Assembly: GCF_013836145.1 (NCBI RefSeq)
Contig: NZ_CP057483.1
Span: 2,976,001-3,040,000, forward strand
Direction: 5' to 3'
Source: Citrobacter sp. RHB25-C09
GTDB taxonomy: Bacteria > Pseudomonadota > Gammaproteobacteria > Enterobacterales > Enterobacteriaceae
Length of the DNA: 64,000 nucleotides
Position 1 is the first letter of the stretch. Each line of letters starts with the position of its first letter. The position numbers and the translations under genes were made by a program. This document shows, piece by piece, positions 17,152-25,382 of the stretch. The notes below the pieces were generated by a model that was not told the DNA's origin, did not search any database, and saw only the letters and a list, made by a program, of their open reading frames with translations.

Positions 17152-18078
17152 AATTTTTCACTTACAGGTGGCTCATACTGAGCCAGTTCATGCTGTGCAT
17201 TCAGAAACAAGCAATTCCTTTTGAAATGTGCTTCCTTAGCAGGGTCACCGGTGTAGCCGGATGAATGCAAAAATGTATATCATGGGTCAGACGAAATGCC
17301 ACTCGTTTCTCGGGTAATAATACTGGCTGATATCTCTCGACGTATTTCCAGGAAAACGAGCTTAATGATTAATCTGTATTGATATTTCTACCAGATACTG
17401 CATGACAAACAGCTAAAAGTAATAAGATAAGCCAGGCCTAACTCAATGAGAAATAAGCATCAAAGTGCTATTTAGCCATAAACAAAAGGCGTTGATATTG
17501 GCAAATCATGCGCACTGCAGGCCCGTCACTCTGCGCCATTTTAACCTAAAACCCCTTTATTTATAAGCTTTAATACGAATAATCTGATGCAAAGTTTTGT
17601 TAGGTTCGTCAAAGTAATTATCTATTATTAATGCCTTACGTAAACGCTTTTTAAATATTAAATAATAATTAATTAGATATGGAGCTATTCATAAACGCTG
17701 CTTAACATTAAATTTACACGTTAAATCAGACAGTACATTCCCATAACAGCCTCTCAGATTTATCTTTCGCTATTTACGAATAATGAAACTATTGCAGAAA
17801 TTACCTTACTCGTCTCTATCTCGCCGCAATATTTTTTCAGCAACAGAAACCACCTAAGCGAAGCGGATGAAGCAGAGTATTTCTCTATAAAAACACAAGA
17901 ATATTTGTTTTATATCTATAAACAACCTTTCGTGAAGTCGTTTGCAGTGAATCATGGCCTCAGCATTACACAAAATCTTCTTCTGTTAACCCTTCAAAAT
18001 ACCCCGCCGTGGGAGTACATTGTTCCAAGCTGACTTCCACGGCAGGGAGTGGCGATAACAGCTTAAAGGTCAAGGTTC
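17152..18078. promoter_or_regulatory. Divergent lrhA-alaA control region
   Basis: This 927-bp gap is the largest in the window. No credible gene is visible on either strand. The part from about 17540 to 17960 is strikingly AT-rich with many TTTAA and ATTAA runs, the kind of curved DNA bound by H-NS. It must hold the lrhA promoter on the minus strand and the alaA promoter on the plus strand. The last 80 bp before alaA are GC-richer and contain a strong hairpin, listed separately. Confidence 0.6.
18002..18047 (+). promoter_or_regulatory. Stem-loop in the alaA leader
   Basis: GCCGTGGGA (18006-18014) pairs with TTCCACGGC (18035-18043), one G-U included, and three more outer pairs follow a mismatch. 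The loop is 20 nt. It ends about 32 bp before the alaA start and has no U run after it. It may be an mRNA structure or an operator; function unknown. Confidence 0.5.
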
Positions 18079-19296
18079 ATGTCCCCCATTGAAAAATCCA
18101 GCAAATTAGAAAATGTCTGTTATGACATCCGTGGTCCGGTTCTGAAAGAAGCGAAGCGTCTTGAAGAAGAAGGCAACAAAGTCCTGAAACTGAACATTGG
18201 TAACCCCGCCCCCTTCGGTTTCGACGCGCCAGATGAGATCCTTGTCGACGTCATTCGTAATCTGCCTACGGCGCAAGGTTACTGTGATTCGAAAGGCCTG
18301 TACTCTGCACGTAAAGCGATCATGCAGCATTACCAGGCTCGCGGAATGCGCGATGTCACCGTTGAGGACATCTATATTGGCAACGGAGTTTCCGAGCTGA
18401 TCGTGCAGGCGATGCAGGCGCTGCTCAACAGTGGGGACGAAATGCTGGTGCCCGCACCGGACTATCCATTATGGACGGCGGCGGTTTCACTCTCCAGCGG
18501 CAAAGCCGTGCACTACCTCTGCGATGAATCTTCTGACTGGTTCCCGGATCTGGACGACATCCGTGCGAAAATCACCCCCCGTACGCGCGGGATCGTGATT
18601 ATCAACCCGAACAACCCAACCGGCGCTGTCTACTCGAAAGAGCTGCTGATGGAGATCGTTGAGATCGCCCGCCAACATAACCTCATCATTTTTGCTGATG
18701 AGATCTACGACAAAATCCTGTATGACGACGCGGAACACCACTCTATCGCAGCAATGGCACCGGATCTGCTGACCATTACCTTTAACGGCTTATCTAAAAC
18801 CTACCGCGTTGCAGGTTTCCGCCAGGGTTGGATGGTGCTGAACGGACCGAAGAAGCATGCCAAAGGCTATATCGAAGGGCTGGAAATGCTGGCCTCAATG
18901 CGTCTTTGCGCCAACGTTCCCGCACAACACGCCATCCAGACCGCGCTCGGTGGGTATCAGAGCATTAGCGAATTCATCCTGCCGGGTGGTCGTCTGTATG
19001 AACAACGTAACCGCGCCTGGGAACTGATTAACGAAATTTCCGGTGTCTCCTGCGTGAAACCGCGCGGCGCGCTGTATATGTTCCCGAAAATTGACGCCAA
19101 GCGCTTCAATATTCATGACGACCAGAAAATGGTGCTCGATTTCCTGTTGCAGGAGAAAGTGCTGCTGGTTCAGGGCACCGCCTTCAACTGGCCATGGCCT
19201 GACCACGTGCGTATCGTGACCCTGCCGCGCATTGACGAGATCGAAATGTCACTGAGCAAATTTGAGCGTTTCCTGTCGGGATACCGACAGCAGTAA
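18079..19296 (+). CDS. alaA: Glutamate-pyruvate aminotransferase AlaA
   Basis: PLP-dependent class I/II aminotransferase, 405 residues, main alanine-forming transaminase in E. coli (formerly yfbQ). The PLP lysine lies in FNGLSKTYRVAGFRQGW (about residue 240), the cofactor-binding Asp and Tyr in FADEIYDKILYDD, the NPNNPTGAVYS substrate loop near residue 175 and the C-terminal carboxylate-binding Arg in DHVRIVTLP. The start ATG follows AAGGTCAAGG. It is transcribed alone, divergent from lrhA, and in E. coli responds to Lrp and alanine. Confidence 0.97.
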   Translation: MSPIEKSSKLENVCYDIRGPVLKEAKRLEEEGNKVLKLNIGNPAPFGFDAPDEILVDVIRNLPTAQGYCDSKGLYSARKAIMQHYQARGMRDVTVEDIYIGNGVSELIVQAMQALLNSGDEMLVPAPDYPLWTAAVSLSSGKAVHYLCDESSDWFPDLDDIRAKITPRTRGIVIINPNNPTGAVYSKELLMEIVEIARQHNLIIFADEIYDKILYDDAEHHSIAAMAPDLLTITFNGLSKTYRVAGFRQGWMVLNGPKKHAKGYIEGLEMLASMRLCANVPAQHAIQTALGGYQSISEFILPGGRLYEQRNRAWELINEISGVSCVKPRGALYMFPKIDAKRFNIHDDQKMVLDFLLQEKVLLVQGTAFNWPWPDHVRIVTLPRIDEIEMSLSKFERFLSGYRQQ

Positions 19297-19308
19297 TCTG
19301 AAACCGTA

Positions 19309-19349
19309 GCCGGATGCAGCCCGAAGTATGAAGAGTATTTGCATCCGGC
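19309..19349. repeat. REP-like inverted repeat after alaA
   Basis: Perfect 10-bp arms GCCGGATGCA (19309-19318) and TGCATCCGGC (19340-19349) around a 21-bp loop. The arms match the REP termini but the centre does not, so it is a REP variant or an unusual transcript end between alaA and yfbR. Confidence 0.65.
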
Positions 19350-19399
19350 AGCGGGTCTGCGCACAATGATCTTCAGGTTGTCATTCTGAAAAGGTCACT

Positions 19400-19999
19400 A
19401 TGAAGCAGAGCCATTTTTTTGCCCACCTCTCCCGCCTCAAGCTAATCAATCGCTGGCCTTTAATGCGCAATGTGCGTACAGAAAACGTCTCTGAGCACAG
19501 TTTACAGGTTGCGATGGTTGCGCATGCTCTGGCCGCGATCAAAAACCGGAAGTTTGCTGGACAGGTTAACGCCGAGCGCATTGCATTGCTGGCGATGTAT
19601 CACGATGCTTCTGAAGTGCTAACAGGCGATCTCCCGACGCCGGTGAAATACTTCAATTCGCAAATTGCGCAGGAATATAAGGCGATCGAGAAAATCGCCC
19701 AGCAGAAACTGGTCGATATGGTGCCTGACGAACTGCGGGATATCTTTGCGCCGCTGATTGATGAGCATGCGTATAGCGAAGAAGAGAAATCTATCGTTAA
19801 ACAGGCCGATGCGCTGTGTGCCTATCTGAAGTGTCTCGAAGAACTCTCAGCAGGCAACAACGAATTCCTGTTGGCAAAATCGCGGCTGGAGAAAACGCTG
19901 GAGGCGCGGCGTAGTCCAGAGATGGATTATTTTATGGCGGTGTTCGTGCCGAGCTTTCACCTCTCATTAGATGAAATCAGCCAGGACTCACCGCTTTAA
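19400..19999 (+). CDS. yfbR: 5'-deoxynucleotidase YfbR
   Basis: HD-domain phosphohydrolase that removes the phosphate from deoxyribonucleoside 5'-monophosphates, 199 residues. The metal ligands are visible as His33 (SEHSLQVA) and His68-Asp69 (MYHDASE), with the distal Asp in KQADALCAYLK. It lies 103 bp after alaA on the same strand, with an intervening REP-like repeat. Confidence 0.96.
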   Translation: MKQSHFFAHLSRLKLINRWPLMRNVRTENVSEHSLQVAMVAHALAAIKNRKFAGQVNAERIALLAMYHDASEVLTGDLPTPVKYFNSQIAQEYKAIEKIAQQKLVDMVPDELRDIFAPLIDEHAYSEEEKSIVKQADALCAYLKCLEELSAGNNEFLLAKSRLEKTLEARRSPEMDYFMAVFVPSFHLSLDEISQDSPL

Positions 20000-20013
20000 T
20001 TGCCCACTGTGTC

Positions 20014-20094
20014 TGTAGGCCGGATAAGACGTTACGTCGCCATCCGGCATCGTGCGCCATCATGCCTGATGGCGCTACGTTTATCAGGCCTACA
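20014..20094. repeat. BIME (two REP units)
   Basis: Two REP palindromes between the convergent ends of yfbR and yfbS: one at 20015-20050 (GTAGGCCGGATAAGACG to CCATCCGGC) and one at 20064-20093 (GCCTGATGGCGCTACG to CAGGCCTAC). The arms differ (CCGG versus CTGA cores), as in mixed REP types. Confidence 0.9.
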
Positions 20095-20122
20095 AGACCC
20101 GCGCAGCGACGCCGGAGAAACA

Positions 20123-21955
20123 TTAAAACGGGAACAGCATTGGAATCATCACCACGCAGACCGCCATCACGATAAGCGTGAACGGTACGCCAAGCTTAAT
20201 AAAGTCACTGAAGCTGTAGTTCCCCGGCCCTAATACCAGTGTGTTTACTGGCGAGGAAACTGGCGTCATAAAGGCGGCGGATGCGGCCATCGCCACCACC
20301 ATCGCAAACGGGTAAGGCGAGACGCCCATCGACTTCGCCGCCGCCAGCGCAATGGGGGCCATCAGCACCGCAGTGGCGGTATTGGAAATAAACAGACCAA
20401 TGGTGGCGCAGAGCACGAACAGACAGCCGAGCATCATGTAGGGGCCATAGCCGCCTCCGACGTCCATCAGTCCTTTCACCACCAGGTCAACACCGCCCGT
20501 TTTTTGCAGTGCCAGCGCAAAGGGCATCATCCCGACAATCAAGATAATGCTCGGCCAGTGGATCGCTTTATAAGCGCTTTCGGCATCAATGCAGCGGAAT
20601 TTCCCCATCAGCAGACAGGCGATAATCGCCGCAACCGTATTGGGAATTTCATCGGTGAGCATCAGAGCAACCATCAGCACCAGGCAGAAGATGGCATGAG
20701 GTGCCTGACTGTGCGCCGGAGATGCCTCGCTAACTTCCTCAGGCAGATTGAGCGCAACGAAGTCCCTGCCCTGCTTGCCGAGCAGGGCGATCAGCTTCCA
20801 GTTGCCCACCACCAGAATAATATCGCCTAACAGCAACGGCTCGTCCGCCAGTGAACCTTCGATTGGCACGCCGTCACGCTTCAGACCGACCACGTTCAGT
20901 CCATAGCGGGTACGAAAGCCAATCTCACGCACTGATTTACCAATCAGTTCAGATTCCGGAATGAGCGAGATTTCCGCCATTCCCACGTCCAACGCCTGAT
21001 CGGAGAAATATTCTCCGCGCAGTACCATCGGCTCCAGCAGTTGTTCGCTACAGAATTCGCGCAGATCGACATCCGCCGCGGACATATCTATTAACAATAC
21101 ATCGCGGGCGCGAAATTCTGATACCCCGTTCACGTTAACGATAACCCGCCGAAAACGCCGCCAGCGCTCAACGCCAATGACGTTTGCACCGTAGCGTTCA
21201 CGCAGTTTGAGATCGTCCAGGCGCTGGCCGACCAGCGGTGAGCCGGGACGAATGGCCAGACGACGCGCACGCCCGGAAAGACGGTATTCTTTAATGAGGT
21301 CACGGAAGGTCCGTCGCTTCCAGCTTTCGCCAGGCTGCGCTTGATCGTCGCCTTTGAGCATAAAACGCATCAGCAGCATATAGACGATGCCCAGAATGAG
21401 GACCACAAAACCAATCGGCGTGACGCTAAAGAAACCAAAGCCGTTAAAGCCTTCACGCAGTAATTCACTGTTCACGACGAGGTTAGGCGGGGTGGCGACC
21501 AGCGTCATCATGCCGCTGATAAGACCCGCAAAGCTGAGTGGCATCATCAGGCGTGACGGCGAGGTTTGCATCCGCATAGAGACACTAAGCACGACCGGAA
21601 TAAAGATGGCCACCACGCCGGTAGAACTCATAAAAGCACCCAGTCCTGCGACGGTTAACATCAGCAGAACCAGCATCTTAACTTCACTACTGCCGGCCAT
21701 TTTCACCAGCCAGGCCCCCATCACCGTGGCAACGCCAGTGCGCACCAGCCCGTCACCAATGATGAATAGCGCGGCAATCAGCACCACGTTGGGGTCGCTG
21801 AAACCGGAAAAAGCCTCGGTGATGCTCAATGTTCCACTCAGAACAAAGGCAACGATGACCAGCAAAGCAACCGCGTCCATACGCACTTTGCCCGTCGCAA
21901 ATAAAAGCACGGCAATCACTAACAGCGAGAGAACCCAGATCAATTCACCGTTCAC
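20123..21955 (-). CDS. yfbS: Putative SLC13-type transporter YfbS
   Basis: Integral membrane protein of the DASS/SLC13 (divalent anion:Na+ symporter) group, 610 residues. Two hydrophobic halves (about 1-185 and 415-610) flank a soluble central part with two RCK/TrkA-C regulatory domains (about 205-290 and 300-385). Characteristic loops are TPPNLVVNSELL in the first half and FMTPVSSPVNTLVLGPG in the second. The substrate is unknown. It stands 36 bp downstream of the hxpA terminator, so probably has its own promoter. Confidence 0.92.
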   Translation of the reverse strand: MNGELIWVLSLLVIAVLLFATGKVRMDAVALLVIVAFVLSGTLSITEAFSGFSDPNVVLIAALFIIGDGLVRTGVATVMGAWLVKMAGSSEVKMLVLLMLTVAGLGAFMSSTGVVAIFIPVVLSVSMRMQTSPSRLMMPLSFAGLISGMMTLVATPPNLVVNSELLREGFNGFGFFSVTPIGFVVLILGIVYMLLMRFMLKGDDQAQPGESWKRRTFRDLIKEYRLSGRARRLAIRPGSPLVGQRLDDLKLRERYGANVIGVERWRRFRRVIVNVNGVSEFRARDVLLIDMSAADVDLREFCSEQLLEPMVLRGEYFSDQALDVGMAEISLIPESELIGKSVREIGFRTRYGLNVVGLKRDGVPIEGSLADEPLLLGDIILVVGNWKLIALLGKQGRDFVALNLPEEVSEASPAHSQAPHAIFCLVLMVALMLTDEIPNTVAAIIACLLMGKFRCIDAESAYKAIHWPSIILIVGMMPFALALQKTGGVDLVVKGLMDVGGGYGPYMMLGCLFVLCATIGLFISNTATAVLMAPIALAAAKSMGVSPYPFAMVVAMAASAAFMTPVSSPVNTLVLGPGNYSFSDFIKLGVPFTLIVMAVCVVMIPMLFPF

Positions 21956-21996
21956 AACCTGTCCTTGTCAGATGAGTAGATAAGATTATTCTGCCA

Positions 21997-22021
21997 TAAA
22001 AAAGCCCCGACAAATCGGGGC
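21997..22021 (-). terminator. Terminator after hxpA
   Basis: The 8-bp stem AGCCCCGA/TCGGGGCT with loop CAAA lies 10 bp beyond the hxpA stop and is followed on the minus strand by six T. It separates hxpA from yfbS. Confidence 0.9.
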
Positions 22022-22031
22022 TAAATCATGA

Positions 22032-22691
22032 TCAGGTATTTCTGACAACGGCCACATCACCGTTAGGTTGCTTCGTAACGGAAAGCTGCTCCAGGCTGGT
22101 GAGCGAGAAATCCACCTCATCGAGACGCGGCGTATCTGCCGGTGCGTTAACCGCAATGACATGACATCCGGCGGCGAGTCCCGAAAGTACACCCGCCGGG
22201 GCATCTTCCACCACGACACATTCCTCTGGCGCTAAGCCGAGAAGCTGAGCGCCCAGCAGGTACGCATCAGGCTCCGGTTTACCGCGCTTCACACGTTCAG
22301 CGGTCACGAAAACTTCAGGTGCCGGCAGTTTCGCTACCTGATGACGAGCACGCGCCACCGGCATCGATCCCGAGGTGACAATCGCCCATGGGATCCCGGC
22401 CTTGTTCAGATGGTTAAGTAACGCTACCGCCCCAGGTAACGCGGTGATCCCGGCGGTTTCCGTGGCTTCTACCTGCTCCAGCCAGGTGAATTCGGCGGCA
22501 ATTTCCGCTTCAGTTTTGCCCGGCATAAAATGGCGCAGCGAGGTAATCGCCTGTTTACCATGAATAAAGTTAAGCACTTCATCATGCGCCAGATTAAAGC
22601 GATCGGCCCAGTTGCACCAGGCGCGTTCTACTGCCGGTAAGGAATCAACCAGAGTACCATCAAGGTCAAAGAGAAAGCCTTTACACTGCAC
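22032..22691 (-). CDS. hxpA: HAD-family sugar phosphatase HxpA (YfbT)
   Basis: Haloacid-dehalogenase-type hydrolase that dephosphorylates hexose and sugar-alcohol phosphates, about 219 residues. The nucleophile motif is FLFDLDGTLVDS (Asp9 and Asp11), motif II is the TSGSMP serine, motif III the Lys in RVKRGKPEPDAYL, and motif IV VVEDAPAGVLSG. The GTG at 22691 is chosen over the upstream ATGs because GAGGGG lies about 6 nt before it and E. coli YfbT starts at the same point. That ribosome site contains the yfbU stop TGA, so the two genes are probably coupled. Confidence 0.9.
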   Translation of the reverse strand: MQCKGFLFDLDGTLVDSLPAVERAWCNWADRFNLAHDEVLNFIHGKQAITSLRHFMPGKTEAEIAAEFTWLEQVEATETAGITALPGAVALLNHLNKAGIPWAIVTSGSMPVARARHQVAKLPAPEVFVTAERVKRGKPEPDAYLLGAQLLGLAPEECVVVEDAPAGVLSGLAAGCHVIAVNAPADTPRLDEVDFSLTSLEQLSVTKQPNGDVAVVRNT

Positions 22692-22701
22692 GCTCACCCC
22701 C

Positions 22702-23196
22702 TCAGGCATTAATGATTTGGTTAATTTCATTGGCGCTCAGATGATACTGACGCGGGCAGGCATGCCATACGCTCAGCATGCGTTGATATTTTTCCCACAT
22801 TGGCGTCTGGGCGTTGAAGCCGTGCGTGCCGGCATCAAAATGGGTATAGCGCCCTTCTACGTTCACCATAAAGCGCACGTAACCCAAATAGCGGGCTTCC
22901 GTCGCGGCGTCAAAACCGAGGAAAGTCACCCGACGCTCATCAATGCTTTGCGCATCTTTCAGGTTGGTCCAGGAAACATGGAGGGCATGGTACATCTCCA
23001 TAATGTCGATTATCGTGCGACAGGTTTCTTCTTTAAGCTCACCAAACTCCCGATCCAGCTCGCGCATTTGCAGGCCGTATCCGCGTTCGATAATCGTCTG
23101 CAGACGACGATAGCGCTCGGCGTTGGACGGATCGAGCATAGTCATCATTTTGTACTGGTTCGACAAAATCAGACGTTGAGCATTGGTCATTTCCAT
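22702..23196 (-). CDS. yfbU: UPF0304 family protein YfbU
   Basis: Conserved 164-residue enterobacterial protein of unknown biochemical role, mainly alpha-helical with conserved YRRLQTIIERGYGLQMRELD and YLGYVRFMVNVEGRYTHF segments. The ATG at 23196 is used: AGGAG stands 6 nt upstream and the family begins MEMTNAQRL; an in-frame ATG at 23214 lacks support. It is 10 bp ahead of hxpA and follows the yfbV terminator. Confidence 0.94.
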   Translation of the reverse strand: MEMTNAQRLILSNQYKMMTMLDPSNAERYRRLQTIIERGYGLQMRELDREFGELKEETCRTIIDIMEMYHALHVSWTNLKDAQSIDERRVTFLGFDAATEARYLGYVRFMVNVEGRYTHFDAGTHGFNAQTPMWEKYQRMLSVWHACPRQYHLSANEINQIINA

Positions 23197-23230
23197 TTGG
23201 AACTCCTGTATCACTTTACCGCGGTGAAAA

Positions 23231-23258
23231 AAAAGAAGGCATCGTTATGCCTTCTTTT
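23231..23258 (-). terminator. Terminator after yfbV
   Basis: Perfect 12-bp stem AAAAGAAGGCAT/ATGCCTTCTTTT with loop CGTT, followed on the minus strand by a run of T. It lies 21 bp past the yfbV stop and upstream of yfbU. Confidence 0.93.
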
Positions 23259-23279
23259 ATATGCGTAATCAGGGATCAA

Positions 23280-23735
23280 TTACAAATCATCAAGGAAAGT
23301 TTTATCCAGTTGTTTGAACGCGCGCTTAAGCGTGTCAGCTAACGCCTGGTAATCCGGTTTACCTTCAACCGGTGCTAATGCTTGTCCTGCTTCCTGTAAT
23401 TTCCCCCTGACCTCATAGAACCAGCTCAGAATCGATGGCGGCAGCGGCGTGACAGAGCGCTTGCCTAACCACCACAGCCCTTGCATTGGCAAACTGAGGG
23501 CGAATAAGGCGGTGGCCACGGCGGGACCTAACTGACCGCCAAGGGCGATCTGCCAGCACAGGGTAAACACGGCAATGGGGGGCATAAAACGGATGGCGTA
23601 GCGCGTCATGCGGATCACGCGGTTTTCAACAAAAACCGGCGCCAGGCGCTTTTCCATTGGCCACGTCTTTGAATAGTGCTGCCCCCGACGAAAAAGGCTG
23701 AAAAAATTAACGGAGCGATTATCCGGCGTCGACAT
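23280..23735 (-). CDS. yfbV: UPF0208 membrane protein YfbV
   Basis: Small membrane protein of 151 residues with two helices (about 45-65 and 70-88: YAIRFMPPIAVFTLCWQIAL and LGPAVATALFALSLPMQGLW) and a soluble C-terminal part. Work in E. coli has linked YfbV to organisation of the chromosome terminus region; I recall this only in outline. The ATG at 23735 begins MSTPDNRSVNFF, the family start; the upstream ATG at 23753 is not supported. It is divergent from ackA across 338 bp. Confidence 0.94.
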   Translation of the reverse strand: MSTPDNRSVNFFSLFRRGQHYSKTWPMEKRLAPVFVENRVIRMTRYAIRFMPPIAVFTLCWQIALGGQLGPAVATALFALSLPMQGLWWLGKRSVTPLPPSILSWFYEVRGKLQEAGQALAPVEGKPDYQALADTLKRAFKQLDKTFLDDL

Positions 23736-24073
23736 GGCGTACCTCAACTTCACATATAAAGATTAAAAAATTTGTGCAAAACAACAACTGTGATGGACAA
23801 CGTTCAAAACATTTTGTCATTTCTACCCACGATCGAGTATCCTGTGTCGGCCTGTAAAGGCCAGTAGTCCAAAATTAATGAGTCGTCAAATTTAGATATA
23901 GTATGCCATTGGCTGAAAAATACGCAAAATGGCATAGACTCAATGGTATTTCTTCCATCATGCGAAAAAGACAATTGCGTATGATGTTAATCATAAATGT
24001 CGGCGTCATCCTGCGCTACGCTCTATGGCTCCCTGACGTTTTTTTTAGCCACGTATCATAAATAGGTACTTCC
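23736..24073. promoter_or_regulatory. Divergent yfbV-ackA control region
   Basis: No gene lies in this 338-bp gap. Two dyads are visible: TATGCCATT (23902-23910) with AATGGCATA (23928-23936), perfect over 9 bp, and CATCATGCG (23956-23964) with CGTATGATG (23978-23986), one G-T pair. Both lie 90-170 bp before the ackA ATG, where promoters are expected. A weak TAGG ribosome site precedes ackA. Confidence 0.65.
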
Positions 24074-25276
24074 ATGTCGAGTAAGTTAGTACTGGTTCTG
24101 AACTGCGGTAGCTCCTCACTGAAATTTGCAATCATCGATGCCGTAAATGGTGAAGAGTACCTTTCTGGTTTAGCCGAATGTTTCCATCTCCCAGAAGCGC
24201 GTATCAAATGGAAAATGGACGGCGGTAAACAAGAAGCGGCTTTAGGTGCAGGCGCCGCTCACAGTGAAGCGCTGAATTTTATCGTTAACACTATTCTGGC
24301 ACAAAAACCAGAACTGTCTGCGCAGTTGACTGCAATCGGTCACCGTATCGTGCACGGCGGCGAGAAGTATACCAGCTCTGTGGTTATCGATGACTCTGTT
24401 ATTCAGGGCATCAAAGATTCTGCCTCTTTCGCACCGCTGCATAACCCGGCGCACCTGATCGGTATCGCTGAAGCGCTGAAATCCTTCCCGCAGTTGAAAA
24501 ACAAGAACGTTGCCGTGTTCGACACCGCGTTCCACCAGACCATGCCGGAAGAATCTTACCTCTATGCCCTGCCGTACAGCCTGTATAAAGAACATGGCGT
24601 TCGCCGCTACGGCGCGCACGGCACCAGCCACTTCTTCGTAACGCAAGAAGCGGCAAAAATGCTGAACAAACCGGTTGAAGAACTGAACATCATCACTTGC
24701 CATCTGGGCAACGGGGGTTCTGTTTCTGCAATCCGTAACGGTAAATGTGTTGATACCTCCATGGGTCTGACCCCGCTGGAAGGTCTGGTGATGGGAACTC
24801 GCTCCGGTGACATCGACCCGGCGATCATCTTCCACCTGCACGATACTCTGGGTATGAGCGTTGATCAGATCAACAAAATGCTGACCAAAGAATCAGGTCT
24901 GCTGGGTCTGACTGAAGTGACCAGCGACTGCCGTTACGTCGAAGATAACTATGACTCCAAAGAAGACGCTAAGCGTGCAATGGACGTTTACTGCCACCGT
25001 CTGGCGAAATACATCGGTTCCTACACTGCGCTGATGGATGGTCGTCTGGACGCAGTCGTGTTCACCGGTGGTATCGGTGAGAACGCGGCGATGGTTCGCG
25101 AACTGTCTCTGGGTAAACTGGGCGTGCTGGGCTTTGAGGTTGATCACGAACGCAACCTGGCTGCCCGTTTCGGCAAGTCGGGTTTCATCAACAAAGAAGG
25201 CACCCGTCCTGCCATGGTGATCCCAACCAATGAAGAATTGGTTATCGCCCAGGACGCCAGCCGTCTGACTGCCTGA
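24074..25276 (+). CDS. ackA: Acetate kinase
   Basis: Converts acetyl phosphate and ADP to acetate and ATP, and the reverse, in the cytoplasm; 400 residues of the ASKHA fold. Signatures are NCGSSSLKF near the N-terminus, GHRIVHGG, the catalytic Arg/Asp region with FDTAFHQTMP, THLGNGGS-like TCHLGNGGSVSAI, and the nucleotide loop FTGGIGENAAMVR. It is followed after 106 bp by pta, the partner that makes acetyl phosphate, as in other enterobacteria. Confidence 0.98.
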   Translation: MSSKLVLVLNCGSSSLKFAIIDAVNGEEYLSGLAECFHLPEARIKWKMDGGKQEAALGAGAAHSEALNFIVNTILAQKPELSAQLTAIGHRIVHGGEKYTSSVVIDDSVIQGIKDSASFAPLHNPAHLIGIAEALKSFPQLKNKNVAVFDTAFHQTMPEESYLYALPYSLYKEHGVRRYGAHGTSHFFVTQEAAKMLNKPVEELNIITCHLGNGGSVSAIRNGKCVDTSMGLTPLEGLVMGTRSGDIDPAIIFHLHDTLGMSVDQINKMLTKESGLLGLTEVTSDCRYVEDNYDSKEDAKRAMDVYCHRLAKYIGSYTALMDGRLDAVVFTGGIGENAAMVRELSLGKLGVLGFEVDHERNLAARFGKSGFINKEGTRPAMVIPTNEELVIAQDASRLTA

Positions 25277-25281
25277 TATCA

Positions 25282-25364
25282 CACCGCCAGCCTCGCTGGC
25301 GGTGCTGTTTTATCACCCGCCCTCAATGGGCGGTGCTGTTTTGTAACCCGCCCAATTCGGCGGT
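25282..25364 (+). promoter_or_regulatory. Three tandem hairpins in the ackA-pta spacer
   Basis: Hairpin 1 (25282-25304) has a 10-bp stem CACCGCCAGC/GCTGGCGGTG; hairpin 2 (25314-25335) has CCGCCC/GGGCGG; hairpin 3 (25348-25363) has CCGCC/GGCGG. The first two are each followed by the same GCTGTTTT run, so they resemble weak terminators and arose by duplication. They would lower or stabilise transcription entering pta. Confidence 0.75.
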
Positions 25365-25382
25365 AACGAAAGAGGATAAACC

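Noticed and set aside
24242..24841. 199-codon frame opposite ackA
   Set aside because: Antisense shadow of the strongly biased ackA codons; composition (many Gln, Arg, His, Val) is typical of such shadows. Frames opposite pta (25323-26093, 26145-26924) are rejected on the same ground.
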